Source of the DNA: JARRKC01 sp963723965
GTDB lineage: Bacteria > Acidobacteriota > UBA6911 > RPQK01 > JAPXNP01
Direction: 5' to 3'
DNA length: 64,000 nt
Assembly: GCA_963723965.1 (NCBI GenBank)
Contig: CAVRSV010000006.1
Location: forward strand, 248,001 to 312,000
The position numbers and the translations under genes are program-made. This document shows positions 8,178 through 16,363 of this stretch, in pieces. The notes beneath the pieces were generated by a model. That model worked only from the letters and a program-made list of their open reading frames with translations, was not told where the DNA came from and made no database searches. Positions within the stretch are counted from its first letter, which is position 1. Each line of letters begins with the position of its first letter.

Positions 8178-10127
8178 ATGAAATCGAAAAAGACTCCGGT
8201 TCGATTGGTCCCCTCCAAAGTGATCGCAGGCGCCGCGCTCATCCTGGTCGGTTTGGCCCTATCGCTACCCCTGACGCGAGCGCAAAGCTACTTCTACGAC
8301 GATGCCGGCCGTCTGACCCAGGTGGCCTACCCGCAGGGAGTCGGCATCCGCTACACCTACGATGATGCCGACAACCTGACGGCGGTGACGCCGCTGAATC
8401 TGCCTCCGGCTCCGGTCATCATCAGCGTCACCCGGACTTCTCCTGCGGCGGCCGCGCTCGTCTGGCAGGACGCCTCCAACCGGGAGACCGGATACCTGAT
8501 CCAGCGGCGCTCCGCCGACAATCTCCTTTGGGAGACCGTGGCGACCGTAGGGGCCAACACGACGAGCTTTACGGATACCGGTCTGGATCCCAATTCAGAT
8601 TACGTGTACCGCATCGTCGCTCAGGGGAGCGGCGGCTATTCCGCCTATTCCGGCGAGTACTCTCCCGAAGCCGCCGGACCTGCAGGCTCTTCGGTCAGCC
8701 TGGCCATCGATTCGCTGGGAGCCAATACGACCAGTACGCTGGGTTCCGCCGGACCCGCCGAACCCGGCTATGCGACGGTCACTGTCAACAGCGGAGCCAC
8801 CCCGTACGGGACGGCCGTGTTCGGGCTTTCCCAGAATGGCGTGGTGGTCAGCGAAGCCGGCGTCCCTGCGTCTCCTCCCACCAGCAACTCGAGGATCTTC
8901 ATCGACTTCAGGACCCAGGTGCACGCCCACTCCAACGAGTACCAGGGGACGATCGAAATCAATACGGGCCTGGCCGTCGTCAACACTGGTTCGACGGCCG
9001 CCAGCATCAGCTACACGCTGCGCAACACGTCAGGTCAGGTCGTCTCGAGCGGAACCGGCACACTGGAGGCAGGGGCTCATTTCGCCAAGTTCATCAACCA
9101 GCTGCGGGATGTCGCCCCCAATTTCGTGCTCCCCTCCAACTTCGCCAGTGCCGTTCAGTTCGGCACCCTGGACCTCTCCAGCGATCAGCCCCTCTCGGTT
9201 CTGGCGCTTCGACTGACCACCAATCAGCGCGGCGAAGCACTCCTGACAACGACGCCGGCCGCGGATTTGACGCAACCGGCGGCGAGCGGGTCGCTCTACC
9301 TCCCTCAATTCGTCGACGGCCAGGGATCCACTTCCTCGCTCATCCTGCTGAATACGACGGGTAATGCCCTCACCGGCACGATCCGGCTCTTCGACCAGGA
9401 CGGTGCGCCGCTGCAGGTGCGGCAGGTCGGCGGCGCGCTCTCCTCGGTCTTTGCGTACTCCATTTCCGCTAACGGGGCCTATGTCCTGCAGACGGACGGG
9501 TCCTCCCCGACGGTGACCGTCGGCTGGGTTCTGCTGACACCGGATCCAGGCAGTTCCGCTCCGATCGGAGGGGGCGTCTTCCAACTGAGCCAGAATGGGC
9601 GCGTCGTGACGGAGTCCGGCGTTCCGGCCGCCCCGCTGACGACGCGGGCGCGGATCTACGTGGACACGACCCAGGGGCACAACACGGGACTGGCCATCGC
9701 CAATCCGGGCGGCAGCGACATGCAGGTGGCCGTTTCCGCCTTTACCGATGACGGAACGACACCCGCCGGCGCCGAGAATCCTCCCCCGATTCAGCTGAAA
9801 GCCAGAGGGCAGAACGCGCGCTTCGTTACGGAACTGGTCTCCGGGTTGCCGGCCAACTTCACCGGTGTCCTCGACCTCCAGTCGACGACCCCCTTCGCGG
9901 CGCTCACCTTGCGTTCGCTGTTCAACTCCCGCGGAGATTTCCTTCTGACGACGTTCCCCATTGCGGATCTCACGAGGCCGGCGCCGGATCCGGTCGTCTT
10001 TCCACAAATCGCCGATGGAGGGGGCATCCGCACCCAGTTCATCCTGATCAATCCGAGCACCAACTCGGTGATCAACATTCGCTTCTTCGATGAGCAGGGC
10101 ACGCCGCTCGCGATCGGAACTCCCTGA
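8178..10127 (+). CDS. Secreted protein with a YD segment, Fn3 domain and C-terminal beta modules
   Basis: A 649-residue exported protein. A signal peptide (ALILVGLALSLPLTRAQ) is followed directly by a short YD-repeat segment (YFYDDAGRLTQVAYP, YTYDDADNLTAV). A fibronectin type III domain covers residues ~75-165 (APVIISV, then AAALVWQDASNRETGYLIQRR). The rest is built of beta-rich modules, each with a pattern like 'FGLSQNGVVVSEAGVP', 'NTGLAVVNTGS' and 'LYLPQFVDGQG'; the pattern repeats near residues 470-560 (FQLSQNGRVVTESGVP, NTGLAIANPGG). It ends on an incomplete module (FPQIADGGG), as is common for such proteins. It occupies the place an immunity gene would take after a toxic RHS protein, but it is itself exported, so a cell-surface partner or substrate-binding role is more likely. 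Function unknown. Confidence 0.88.
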   Translation: MKSKKTPVRLVPSKVIAGAALILVGLALSLPLTRAQSYFYDDAGRLTQVAYPQGVGIRYTYDDADNLTAVTPLNLPPAPVIISVTRTSPAAAALVWQDASNRETGYLIQRRSADNLLWETVATVGANTTSFTDTGLDPNSDYVYRIVAQGSGGYSAYSGEYSPEAAGPAGSSVSLAIDSLGANTTSTLGSAGPAEPGYATVTVNSGATPYGTAVFGLSQNGVVVSEAGVPASPPTSNSRIFIDFRTQVHAHSNEYQGTIEINTGLAVVNTGSTAASISYTLRNTSGQVVSSGTGTLEAGAHFAKFINQLRDVAPNFVLPSNFASAVQFGTLDLSSDQPLSVLALRLTTNQRGEALLTTTPAADLTQPAASGSLYLPQFVDGQGSTSSLILLNTTGNALTGTIRLFDQDGAPLQVRQVGGALSSVFAYSISANGAYVLQTDGSSPTVTVGWVLLTPDPGSSAPIGGGVFQLSQNGRVVTESGVPAAPLTTRARIYVDTTQGHNTGLAIANPGGSDMQVAVSAFTDDGTTPAGAENPPPIQLKARGQNARFVTELVSGLPANFTGVLDLQSTTPFAALTLRSLFNSRGDFLLTTFPIADLTRPAPDPVVFPQIADGGGIRTQFILINPSTNSVINIRFFDEQGTPLAIGTP

Positions 10128-10317
10128 GACGGCAGGTCCGCCGCCCGCCGGGAGGCGGCTTGATCGGTCCGTATTGGAGCGCGCGGTTGACCAGTGGTCA
10201 AGGTCGAAACGGAGTGCAATGCCAATTACTTCTTAACGCGCCGTACCGCAGGCGGTGAGACTTCGATGCATCACACGCAGAACCCGCCTCAAAGCGCGCG
10301 GTCAGACGGGAGCAGCC

Positions 10318-10527
10318 ATGAAATACGGAGCAAGGAACCGAATCGTCGCCCGAGTCACGTCCATCAAGAGCGATGAAATCATGTCGCTCGTCAAGTTCGA
10401 GGCCACGGAACCCGCACAACTGGCGTCAGTGCTGACGACAGAGTCGCTCCAGGAACTGGGGATTCGCGAAGGGGACCAGGTGTCGCTGGTCATCAAGGCG
10501 ATCCACGTCCTCCCGGTCAAGGAGTAG
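10318..10527 (+). CDS. Stand-alone TOBE (Mop-like) domain protein
   Basis: A 69-residue protein matching the molbindin/TOBE fold: RNRIVARVTSIKSDEIMSLV, a central 'LASVLTTESLQELGI' and the ending EGDQVSLVIKAIHV. Mop proteins of this size bind molybdate or tungstate as oligomers; TOBE domains also occur at the end of ModC and ModE. The ATG at 10318 follows CGGGAG by six bases. A longer reading from 10255 adds an unlikely Arg-rich leader. No other molybdate gene is near. Its last bases overlap the stop of the convergent gene at 10517 by 11 bases. Confidence 0.75.
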   Translation: MKYGARNRIVARVTSIKSDEIMSLVKFEATEPAQLASVLTTESLQELGIREGDQVSLVIKAIHVLPVKE

Positions 10528-11197
10528 CAGCCGTCTCCCGCTCGTAGACCAGCTTTCTCTTCCAGTCCATCTGGGCCGATCGAGTCGTGAGCTCGATCGT
10601 CATCGTCTTGCCGTCTTCGGAAAGACTCCTGTCTTCGGTGGTCTGAACGGGGCCCATCGGGCCCTCGGACTTGGAGGTGGTGACCAGGTGGTTCTTCTTC
10701 CATTGCGTCTTGGACTCCACCTTCCTGCCGCCGAAACCGGGGTTCTCAACCTTCTTCCCGTCGGTCGTGTAGTGGAACTGCAGGATCTGCTCCTGCTCGC
10801 CAAACCGCATGGGCTGCTGAACGGTCATCGCTGGGCCATCGAACCGGATCTCCATTCGTTCTGCGACCCCCGACATCTCCATGTTGCGGCCGCCCTGGCC
10901 GGGCCGGCCGCCCGCGCCGCGCGGACCTCTCATGCCGCCGCCCATGCCACCTCCACCCATACCCGGGCCGCCCATGCCGCCTCCCATACCGCCCCCGCCG
11001 CCCATGCCGCCTCCGCTGTCCCGGTCGGGACTCCCGGCCGGACCGGATACAGGACGGAAGGAGGGCTTTTTGAACTCGCTCTTCTCCCGGTTGAGCACCC
11101 AGGTTCCAGAGAAATCGGGTTTCTGCTGCTGCGAAAGCAGCCATCCGAACGCGAGGAAGAAACACACGAGGCTCGTCGAAGCAGTCCTGATCTTCAT
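10517..11197 (-). CDS. Secreted Gly/Met-rich protein of unknown function
   Basis: A 226-residue protein with a signal peptide (LVCFFLAFGWLLSQQ). The mature start QKPDFSGTWVLNREKSEF is a motif seen at the N-terminus of many acidobacterial exported proteins. Residues ~62-105 form a low-complexity GGGMGGGMGG-type stretch, followed by RGPRGAGGRPGQGG. The C-terminal ~115 residues are a beta-rich domain (RMEIRFDGPAMTV, LQFHYTTDGKK, EDRSLSEDGKTMTIELTT) resembling lipocalin-like or DUF-type domains in the same protein class. The Met/Gly stretch could be a flexible or metal-binding linker, but that is speculative. It is convergent with the TOBE gene, with an 11-base overlap. Confidence 0.7.
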   Translation of the reverse strand: MKIRTASTSLVCFFLAFGWLLSQQQKPDFSGTWVLNREKSEFKKPSFRPVSGPAGSPDRDSGGGMGGGGGMGGGMGGPGMGGGGMGGGMRGPRGAGGRPGQGGRNMEMSGVAERMEIRFDGPAMTVQQPMRFGEQEQILQFHYTTDGKKVENPGFGGRKVESKTQWKKNHLVTTSKSEGPMGPVQTTEDRSLSEDGKTMTIELTTRSAQMDWKRKLVYERETAATP

Positions 11198-11447
11198 CTT
11201 CTATCCTCTCGGGGCGATCAAATGCCGGCAGATCCGGAGCCGATCGCCTTCGATCGCCACTCCCGACTCGTCGACGTCGGAACCGCCAAACAGCATTATC
11301 CTACTCTCTTTCCGGGCGCTCGTGTGCGAGAGAATTCGGAGGCAATTGGACGAGCAGGAGCGCGCTCTGCCGGGCACTCGTGTCCGGCCCAGGTCCGCCC
11401 TCTCTCGCCTTCCCGCGATGCCGCCAGTCCGCAGGGATGGCGAGGAT

Positions 11448-11912
11448 TCACCAGACCGGCTCGCAGCGGACCTCGCTCTTGACGGAGCGCGCGATGAAGC
11501 ACTGTTCGTGGGCCTCACGGTGCATGGAAACGATTTCTTCCCGGGCCGGCAGCCTGGAGCCGGTGAATTCGACTTCGGGCCGAAGGATCACCTGCGTCAT
11601 GGCAGGTCTGGAGGAGGCATCGGTTGCCAGGATGCCGATCGCCTCGTCCCGGTAGCGGTCGACGACGAATCCGCGCATCGCGGCGATCGACAGGAACCAC
11701 AGCATGTGGCAACTGGACAGACTGGCGACGAAAGCTTCCTCGGGGTCCACCGCCTCTTCGACGGACCAGGGCAGAGGGACGACATGGGGTGAAGCGGAGG
11801 CCGGGATCTCGACTCCGGCGTCAAAGCGCCAGCGGTGTCCCCGGCTGTAGCGAGAATCGGTGAAGCTCGCACCGTTGCGGCTCCACTCGACGATTGCCTT
11901 GTGCTCGGCCAT
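11448..11912 (-). CDS. OsmC-family peroxiredoxin-like protein
   Basis: A 154-residue OsmC/Ohr-family protein. These proteins reduce organic hydroperoxides with two redox cysteines. The first cysteine is in EAFVASLSSCHMLWFLSIAA, the family signature around the active site, and the second is in EAHEQCFIARSVKSEV near the end. Internal landmarks DPEEAF and ILRPEVEF also fit. The ATG at 11912 gives the expected start MAEHKAIVEW; an upstream in-frame start at 11978 would add 22 residues not typical of the family. The next gene upstream, a thiol-disulfide-type selenoprotein, is on the same strand and only ~50 bases away, so the two may be a redox pair. Confidence 0.88.
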   Translation of the reverse strand: MAEHKAIVEWSRNGASFTDSRYSRGHRWRFDAGVEIPASASPHVVPLPWSVEEAVDPEEAFVASLSSCHMLWFLSIAAMRGFVVDRYRDEAIGILATDASSRPAMTQVILRPEVEFTGSRLPAREEIVSMHREAHEQCFIARSVKSEVRCEPVW

Positions 11913-11965
11913 TTCGTTGGCGCGGTGCACCGACTCTTGTGCCCGCCGGCCCTCACAGCGACCCG

Positions 11966-12523
11966 TTACTGACCCCACCAGATCTGAAGCGCCTGCTCCA
12001 GGGCCTCCTGACTATAGGCCTGACCGACATCCAGTCCCCGGGCCTGCATCCAGAAGGTCGGCTCGGGGGGCTTGTCCCGCCACACGATGTGGGGTTTGTA
12101 GAAGATGAACATGTCCCACGACTGGTTCTCGGGCACTCCGAATTCCACCGAATAGGTTCTGGAGCCCCATTTCCAGAGGTCCCAAAAGTCTACGACGCGG
12201 GGGTCCGAGATGAAACGGGTGGCCTGGGAGGCCGCCGAGTGGGTGTCCGTGGGCATCCACGGTGTCCAGAGAACGAATACCCGCACCAGCTTGCTCTCCG
12301 GGTGCCGGGCCAGAATTTCCTCGACTTGGGAGGCCCTCCCAAGACAGTGCGGTCAGGTCGGAGAGAGGATCAGGACGAGCCGACCCTTGTCGGACGAGGC
12401 ATTGAACTGATCTTTGAAGGCTTGAGCGTCGAAGCCCAGAGGCACGACGTCTGCGCTCAGCGCCCAGGCGCCCAGCCCCGTCAATAGGAGTGCGAGAACC
12501 AAGATCCTGCGAATCAAGACCAA
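11966..12523 (-). CDS. Thioredoxin-fold selenoprotein with a UxxC motif (UGA at 12355-12353 read as Sec)
   Basis: Reading the minus strand from a start near 12523, the frame gives a signal peptide (LIRRILVLALLLTGLGAWA), then VPLGFDAQAFKDQFN and GRLVLILSPT. It then meets an in-frame TGA and continues without another stop as PHCLGRASQVEEILAR, SKLVRVFVLWTPWMPTDT, SQATRFISDPRVVDFWD and the ending FWMQARGLDVGQ. The TGA falls exactly where a thioredoxin fold has its first redox residue, giving U-P-H-C. Coding quality is equal on both sides. A hairpin suited to a bacterial SECIS lies just after the UGA. The product is ~185 residues, probably periplasmic. Start: TTG at 12523 or 12517, chosen by the signal peptide; no strong ribosome site is visible, and an ATG at 12607 is possible. 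A conventional reading would split this into two false genes. Confidence 0.85.
12325..12343 (-). promoter_or_regulatory. SECIS-like hairpin after the in-frame UGA
   Basis: On the mRNA (minus) strand, nine bases after the UGA, lies CTTGGGAG-GGC-CTCCCAAG: a perfect 8-bp stem with a three-base loop beginning GG. Known bacterial SECIS elements are short hairpins starting soon after UGA, with a G in the first two loop positions about 16-37 bases downstream. Here the loop is 18-20 bases after the last base of UGA. SelB would bind this loop to deliver Sec-tRNA. The stem also encodes protein (LGRASQ). Confidence 0.75.
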
Positions 12524-12686
12524 AAAAGCATACTCAGGAGGGCCAGCAGTTGGCAAGCCGGGGACCCGGAACCGGCGGTGGATGCTCCGGGCGGCATACC
12601 GGAGCATGAACCGTCCTGAGTGTAGAAACGGCAAATCTGTTGCAGGCTGCTGACTTGCGTGTAACATCCCGCTGCTGTTCTTTTAA

Positions 12687-12928
12687 TCGCGGGGGACACC
12701 GGCCAGTCTGGAGTCGGTCGAGTTCATCGGAATGGACTCCCCAAACACACCGGAGGAAAGAGCCCAGTCCTATGCGGTGGGCAACACGGCGGCGGTCGAC
12801 AAGATCGCCAATCCGGACAACCTCAAGTTCTCCGAAGCGATGCGCACGCTGTTCATCGGCGACGATTCGGGCACCCACATCAACAACTTCCTGTGGCCTT
12901 CGACGTCGACACGGGCAAACTGTCGTAG
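12687..12928 (+). pseudogene. Remnant of a PhoX-type (DUF839) phosphatase gene
   Basis: The + frame around 12705-12895 reads SLESVEFIGMD, AQSYAVGNTAAVDKIANPDN, then FSEAMRTLFIGDDSGTHINN and FLW. This is the typical C-terminal metal-site region of DUF839/PhoX-like calcium-dependent phosphatases (IANPDNL, LFIGxDS). After TGG at 12893 the match continues in another frame as AFDVDTGKLS and hits TAG at 12926-12928, so one base is missing there. There is a stop 20 codons upstream of SLESV, and no N-terminal part of the gene is nearby. I read it as a decayed fragment, not a functional gene. Confidence 0.65.
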
Positions 12929-12948
12929 AAATCCGAATCCGTCGATCA

Positions 12949-12985
12949 GAGGAAGGGAAGCCGGGCCCTCCGGCTTCCCTTCCTC
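12949..12985. terminator. Strong hairpin, probable bidirectional terminator
   Basis: GAGGAAGGGAAGCCGG at 12949-12964 pairs perfectly with CCGGCTTCCCTTCCTC at 12970-12985 around a five-base loop. The 16-bp stem lies 28 bases past the stop of the histidine kinase (minus strand) and just after the DUF839 remnant (plus strand). Neither side has a clear T-run, so it may need a factor or may instead stabilise the 3' end. Confidence 0.55.
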
Positions 12986-13012
12986 ATTGAAGGAACTGGA
13001 AGACTGCACCCG

Positions 13013-15517
13013 TCAAGACTGTGAATCGCGGCTCCTTTGAGCGAGTGCGTCTCGAATCTCGGCCAGAAGAACGGATCGAACGAAGGGCTTGCGAATCAGC
13101 CGAAGGCCTTCCAGGGGGAGGAGTCCGTTTTCGATGGTTTCGTAACTGTAGCCGCTCAGGAAGACGATCGGGAGGTGGGGCGCTTGTCCATGAATCTCTT
13201 CGTACACCACGCGGCCGCCCTTCTTGGGCATCACTGCGTCAAGCATGACCAGATCGATGTGGTCTTTGTGCTGGGCGAAAAGTTCGAGCGCTTTCTGTCC
13301 ATCGCTTGCAGTGATGACCTTGTAGCCGGCCTGCTCGAGCAGAGTCACGGCCAGGCGCCTCACTTGCTCTTCGTCCTCTGCCAGCAGAATGGTCTCACCC
13401 CCTCCGAGAAATTCCTCCTGAACGCCGTCGTTCTCGCTCGCCTGCGAATCACCCGGGGCCTGGACCTCCGGGAGATAGATGTCGAACGCGGAGCCCTTTC
13501 CAGCCTCGCTATCCAGACTGATGAATCCCCGATGTCGGGCTACGATCGCATACACGGTGGAAAGACCCAGGCCGGTTCCCTCGCCTACCGGCTTCGATGT
13601 GAAGAAGGGCTCGAAGATCCTTTCCCGGTCCTTCTCTGGAATTCCGCACCCGTTATCGGACACACTGAGGACGACGTATCGGCCAGCCTCCACACCCTGG
13701 CGCAGACGAGGATCGTCCCCCGCCAATTCGAGCGCTCGTACTTCGATCTCCAGGCGGCCGCCTTCGGACATGGCGTCCCGGGCGTTCAGGCAGAGGTTCA
13801 GCAGCACCTGCTCCATCTGCCCCCTGTCGACTTCGACCCACGCGGCCTCCCCGGCAGGGCGAAATCGAAGGTCGATGTGCTCTCCGATGATCCGGCGGAT
13901 CATCTTCAACAGGGAGCCGGCCAGATCGTTGAAATCCACGGGTACCAGCTTCAGAGCTTGACGGCGACTGAAGGCGAGCAACTGCTGAACCAGTGCGGTC
14001 GCCCGTTCGGCAGCTCGTTGAACCTCCTCCAGACTCGATCTCGCCGGAGAGTTCTCAACCAACTCTCCGGCGGTCAAGTCCGCGTACCCCAAGATCACCT
14101 GGAGCAGATTGTTGAAGTCATGAGCCACACCGCCGGCCAACTGGCCGATTGCTTCCATCTTCTGAGACTGGCGAATCTGCTCCTCCATCTCGAGCTCTTG
14201 AGCGACGTCTCGGCCGACCATCACGAGGTTCACGATTTCACCGGCCTGATTCCGGACCGGCGAAATGACCGTTTCCTTGACGAAGAGAGAACCATCCCTC
14301 TTGCGGTTGACGATGCGTCCCTGCCAGGACTCGCCCGATCGGAGGATCCCCCAGATTCGGTCGTGGAAGGCGGGCTCGTGCCGATCACTGCGGATCACTT
14401 CATCCATATCCCGTCCCAGAACCTCCAGTCTCCGGTAACCGGTCACGACTTCGAATGCGGGATTTACAAAGACGATCCTTCCCTTCGCATCCGAGATGAT
14501 CACCATCTCGGCCGCCTGTTCGATGGCCGTGGCCAATCGACTGCGCTCCTCTTCGGATTCTCGGAGCTCCGAAACGTCCACACCGACGCCCATGAATCCA
14601 CCGTCATCCAGACGGACTCCTGTGAAAAGGTAGGGCACTTCCTTACCGGATTTCATCAAGAGCGGAAGTTCGAGCGCAGCGCTTCCGGTCTCGACGACCT
14701 CGCGGATCCCTTGACTTGCCTTGGACCGGAACGCCGCTGAGAACCATTCCAGCGCATGCCTGCCACGGACTTCCTCCGCCCTGAATCCGGTCAGCTTCTC
14801 GAGATTCTGGTTCCAGCGACGCAACCGTCCTTCGCTGTCGTAGAGGTAGAACACTCCGGGAAGGCTGGAGAGCAACGTTTCCGAGAAGTGCTTCTCCTTG
14901 AGAATCTCCGCTTCCGTCTTCTTGCGCTCCGGCATCTCACGCCGAGCCCGCTCCAGTGACTGCCGGTTGTTCCACACGGCCATCAAAACCAGGACGAGCG
15001 CGCTGAGGCCGTAGGAAATCATGGCCCGGAGGGAGTTTGCCTGGGAATGAACGGCGGACGAATAATCCAGGTAGCTCTCTACCTCGCCCAGGTACATGGC
15101 GAGCCCGCAAAGGAAGCACAAGAGGGTGGCACCGACCGCCACGGAAGTTCCGAAGAAGAGACCGGCCGCAATGATGATGAGAATGTACGCCCCGAAATCG
15201 GGCGATTGGACCCCTCTGCTCGTCAGCGCCTCGAGCGTGATCATTCCCCACCCGCAGATCAGAAAGATCCACGCCGCGGCCGAGATGAGCCTGCGTCTCA
15301 GCAGAATCCAGATTGCCAGGACGATGGCCGTGTATCCCAGGGACGGAGCGACGACGCGCGCCAGGCTACCGCCGAACAGGTTCAAAAAGACGGTGAGGAG
15401 GACCGCGGCTTGGACCGTGATCAGAATAATCCGAAGCATCTGAGCTTCCCGCAGGCGCTCCTCGGTTTCGAATTCCGGGAGGGGCAGGACCCGGTCGATC
15501 ACCCTGTTCCATTCCAT
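13013..15517 (-). CDS. Hybrid sensor histidine kinase with membrane domain, two PAS domains and a receiver
   Basis: An 834-residue signalling protein. Residues ~27-180 hold about six hydrophobic helices (LRIILITVQAAVLLTVFLNL onward) with no large external loop. Two PAS domains follow at ~215-325 (GVFYLYDSEGRLRRWNQNLE) and ~335-450 (VFVNPAFEVVTGY). The dimerisation/phosphoacceptor helix has GQLAGGVAHDFNNLL, where His is phosphorylated. The ATPase domain shows NARDAM (N box), SDNGCGIP (G1) and GTGLGLS (G2). A receiver ends the protein, with LLAEDEEQV acid pocket, LVMLDAVMP phospho-Asp and an FLSGYS/RKPF pair. There is no output domain or adjacent response regulator, so the partner is elsewhere. 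The gene ends at a strong hairpin. Confidence 0.93.
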   Translation of the reverse strand: MEWNRVIDRVLPLPEFETEERLREAQMLRIILITVQAAVLLTVFLNLFGGSLARVVAPSLGYTAIVLAIWILLRRRLISAAAWIFLICGWGMITLEALTSRGVQSPDFGAYILIIIAAGLFFGTSVAVGATLLCFLCGLAMYLGEVESYLDYSSAVHSQANSLRAMISYGLSALVLVLMAVWNNRQSLERARREMPERKKTEAEILKEKHFSETLLSSLPGVFYLYDSEGRLRRWNQNLEKLTGFRAEEVRGRHALEWFSAAFRSKASQGIREVVETGSAALELPLLMKSGKEVPYLFTGVRLDDGGFMGVGVDVSELRESEEERSRLATAIEQAAEMVIISDAKGRIVFVNPAFEVVTGYRRLEVLGRDMDEVIRSDRHEPAFHDRIWGILRSGESWQGRIVNRKRDGSLFVKETVISPVRNQAGEIVNLVMVGRDVAQELEMEEQIRQSQKMEAIGQLAGGVAHDFNNLLQVILGYADLTAGELVENSPARSSLEEVQRAAERATALVQQLLAFSRRQALKLVPVDFNDLAGSLLKMIRRIIGEHIDLRFRPAGEAAWVEVDRGQMEQVLLNLCLNARDAMSEGGRLEIEVRALELAGDDPRLRQGVEAGRYVVLSVSDNGCGIPEKDRERIFEPFFTSKPVGEGTGLGLSTVYAIVARHRGFISLDSEAGKGSAFDIYLPEVQAPGDSQASENDGVQEEFLGGGETILLAEDEEQVRRLAVTLLEQAGYKVITASDGQKALELFAQHKDHIDLVMLDAVMPKKGGRVVYEEIHGQAPHLPIVFLSGYSYETIENGLLPLEGLRLIRKPFVRSVLLAEIRDALAQRSRDSQS

Positions 15518-15715
15518 GGCTGGCTTCTGTGGCCACCCCCTCGTTTACATCAGAAGGCCGACAATACTGAGTCGTCTCTGACTGAGATATTCCCGATTCA
15601 AGTACAGAGCCAGTCCTCCATATCGATTCGTCGGCATTTTCAGCTTGAATCTCCAGCCCTTTCATCCGCGGTTCATCCTGAATTGACTCGCGCGATTAGA
15701 GAACCGGCCCGAGAC

Positions 15716-16128
15716 TGCCTTGGAACTCGTGGAAGGACGACCTGCGAAAACTGTTTGCGACCGGTCGATCGAACCGCGAGCGCTTCTCGCCATCTCGCCA
15801 GGCGGCCGAAGGCCTGGCCAAGGCGCATGCCGCCGGGATCGCGCACCGCGACCTCAAGCCGAAACCATCAGGGTGACCAGACGGCTACGCCAAGGTACTC
15901 AATTTCGGACTCGCCAAGCTCACGGAGAAGGATCGGCGGGCGGCGCGCTGACCAACGCCTCGACGGCAATCCGACCACGCCACGCAGGAGGGAGCGGTGA
16001 TGGGGACCGTGGGATGCATGGCGCCGAAACAGGCGATGGGTCGGGCGGTCGACACCGCGCGGACGTACACCTTCGGCTGCTCTCCATGAGGCTGCGACCG
16101 GTAGGAAGCCCTCATTGGCGGGGCGGCC
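15716..16128 (+). pseudogene. Decayed serine/threonine protein kinase fragment
   Basis: Kinase signatures are readable but broken by stops and shifts. LELVEGRP lies at about 15718 in one frame. SRQAAEGLAKAHAAGIAHRD with the LKP of the catalytic loop lies at about 15800-15860. Then comes a TGA, and GYAKVLNFGLAKLTEK, with the Mg-binding DFG changed to NFG, at about 15883-15930. Another TGA follows, then VMGTVGCMAPKQAMGRAVD and TYTFGC near 15997-16085 (normally GTxxYMxPEQ), another TGA, and HEAATGRKP in a third frame. This matches the acidobacterial PknB-like kinases in order and spacing, but the N-lobe is missing. No functional product is expected. Confidence 0.75.
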
Positions 16129-16363
16129 GCACGTTGCGTGCGTCGCTGTTGCCAACAGCCATGTCGTCCGGCAAGTCATGGCTGGGGACGGAGGCACGTC
16201 CGAGCCTTCCGGGTTGGAGCGGCTTGCGTCCTCGGTTATCATGTCGATTACGCGTCCGCGGCTCAAACAGATCGAAACGGTCCGTGAGGCGTATTCGAGC
16301 AGACGGAGAGAGACTCATCCGGCGCGTGTTCTTCCGGCAACCGACGAATCAGGCGGGGTCTCT

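Noticed and set aside
10880..11035. Tandem-repeat DNA (GCC GCC CAT units) as a possible repeat array or CRISPR.
   Set aside because: The units are irregular and are explained by the Gly/Met-rich protein they encode; there are no uniform spacers.
11966..12667. Two separate small genes, 12353-12667 and 11966-12286.
   Set aside because: They are in the same frame, separated only by one TGA at a redox-site position with a SECIS-like hairpin, and the second has no start signal of its own.
13037..14740. A 567-codon plus-strand frame antisense to the histidine kinase.
   Set aside because: The minus strand carries a complete set of kinase motifs; the plus-strand product matches nothing and lacks a ribosome site.
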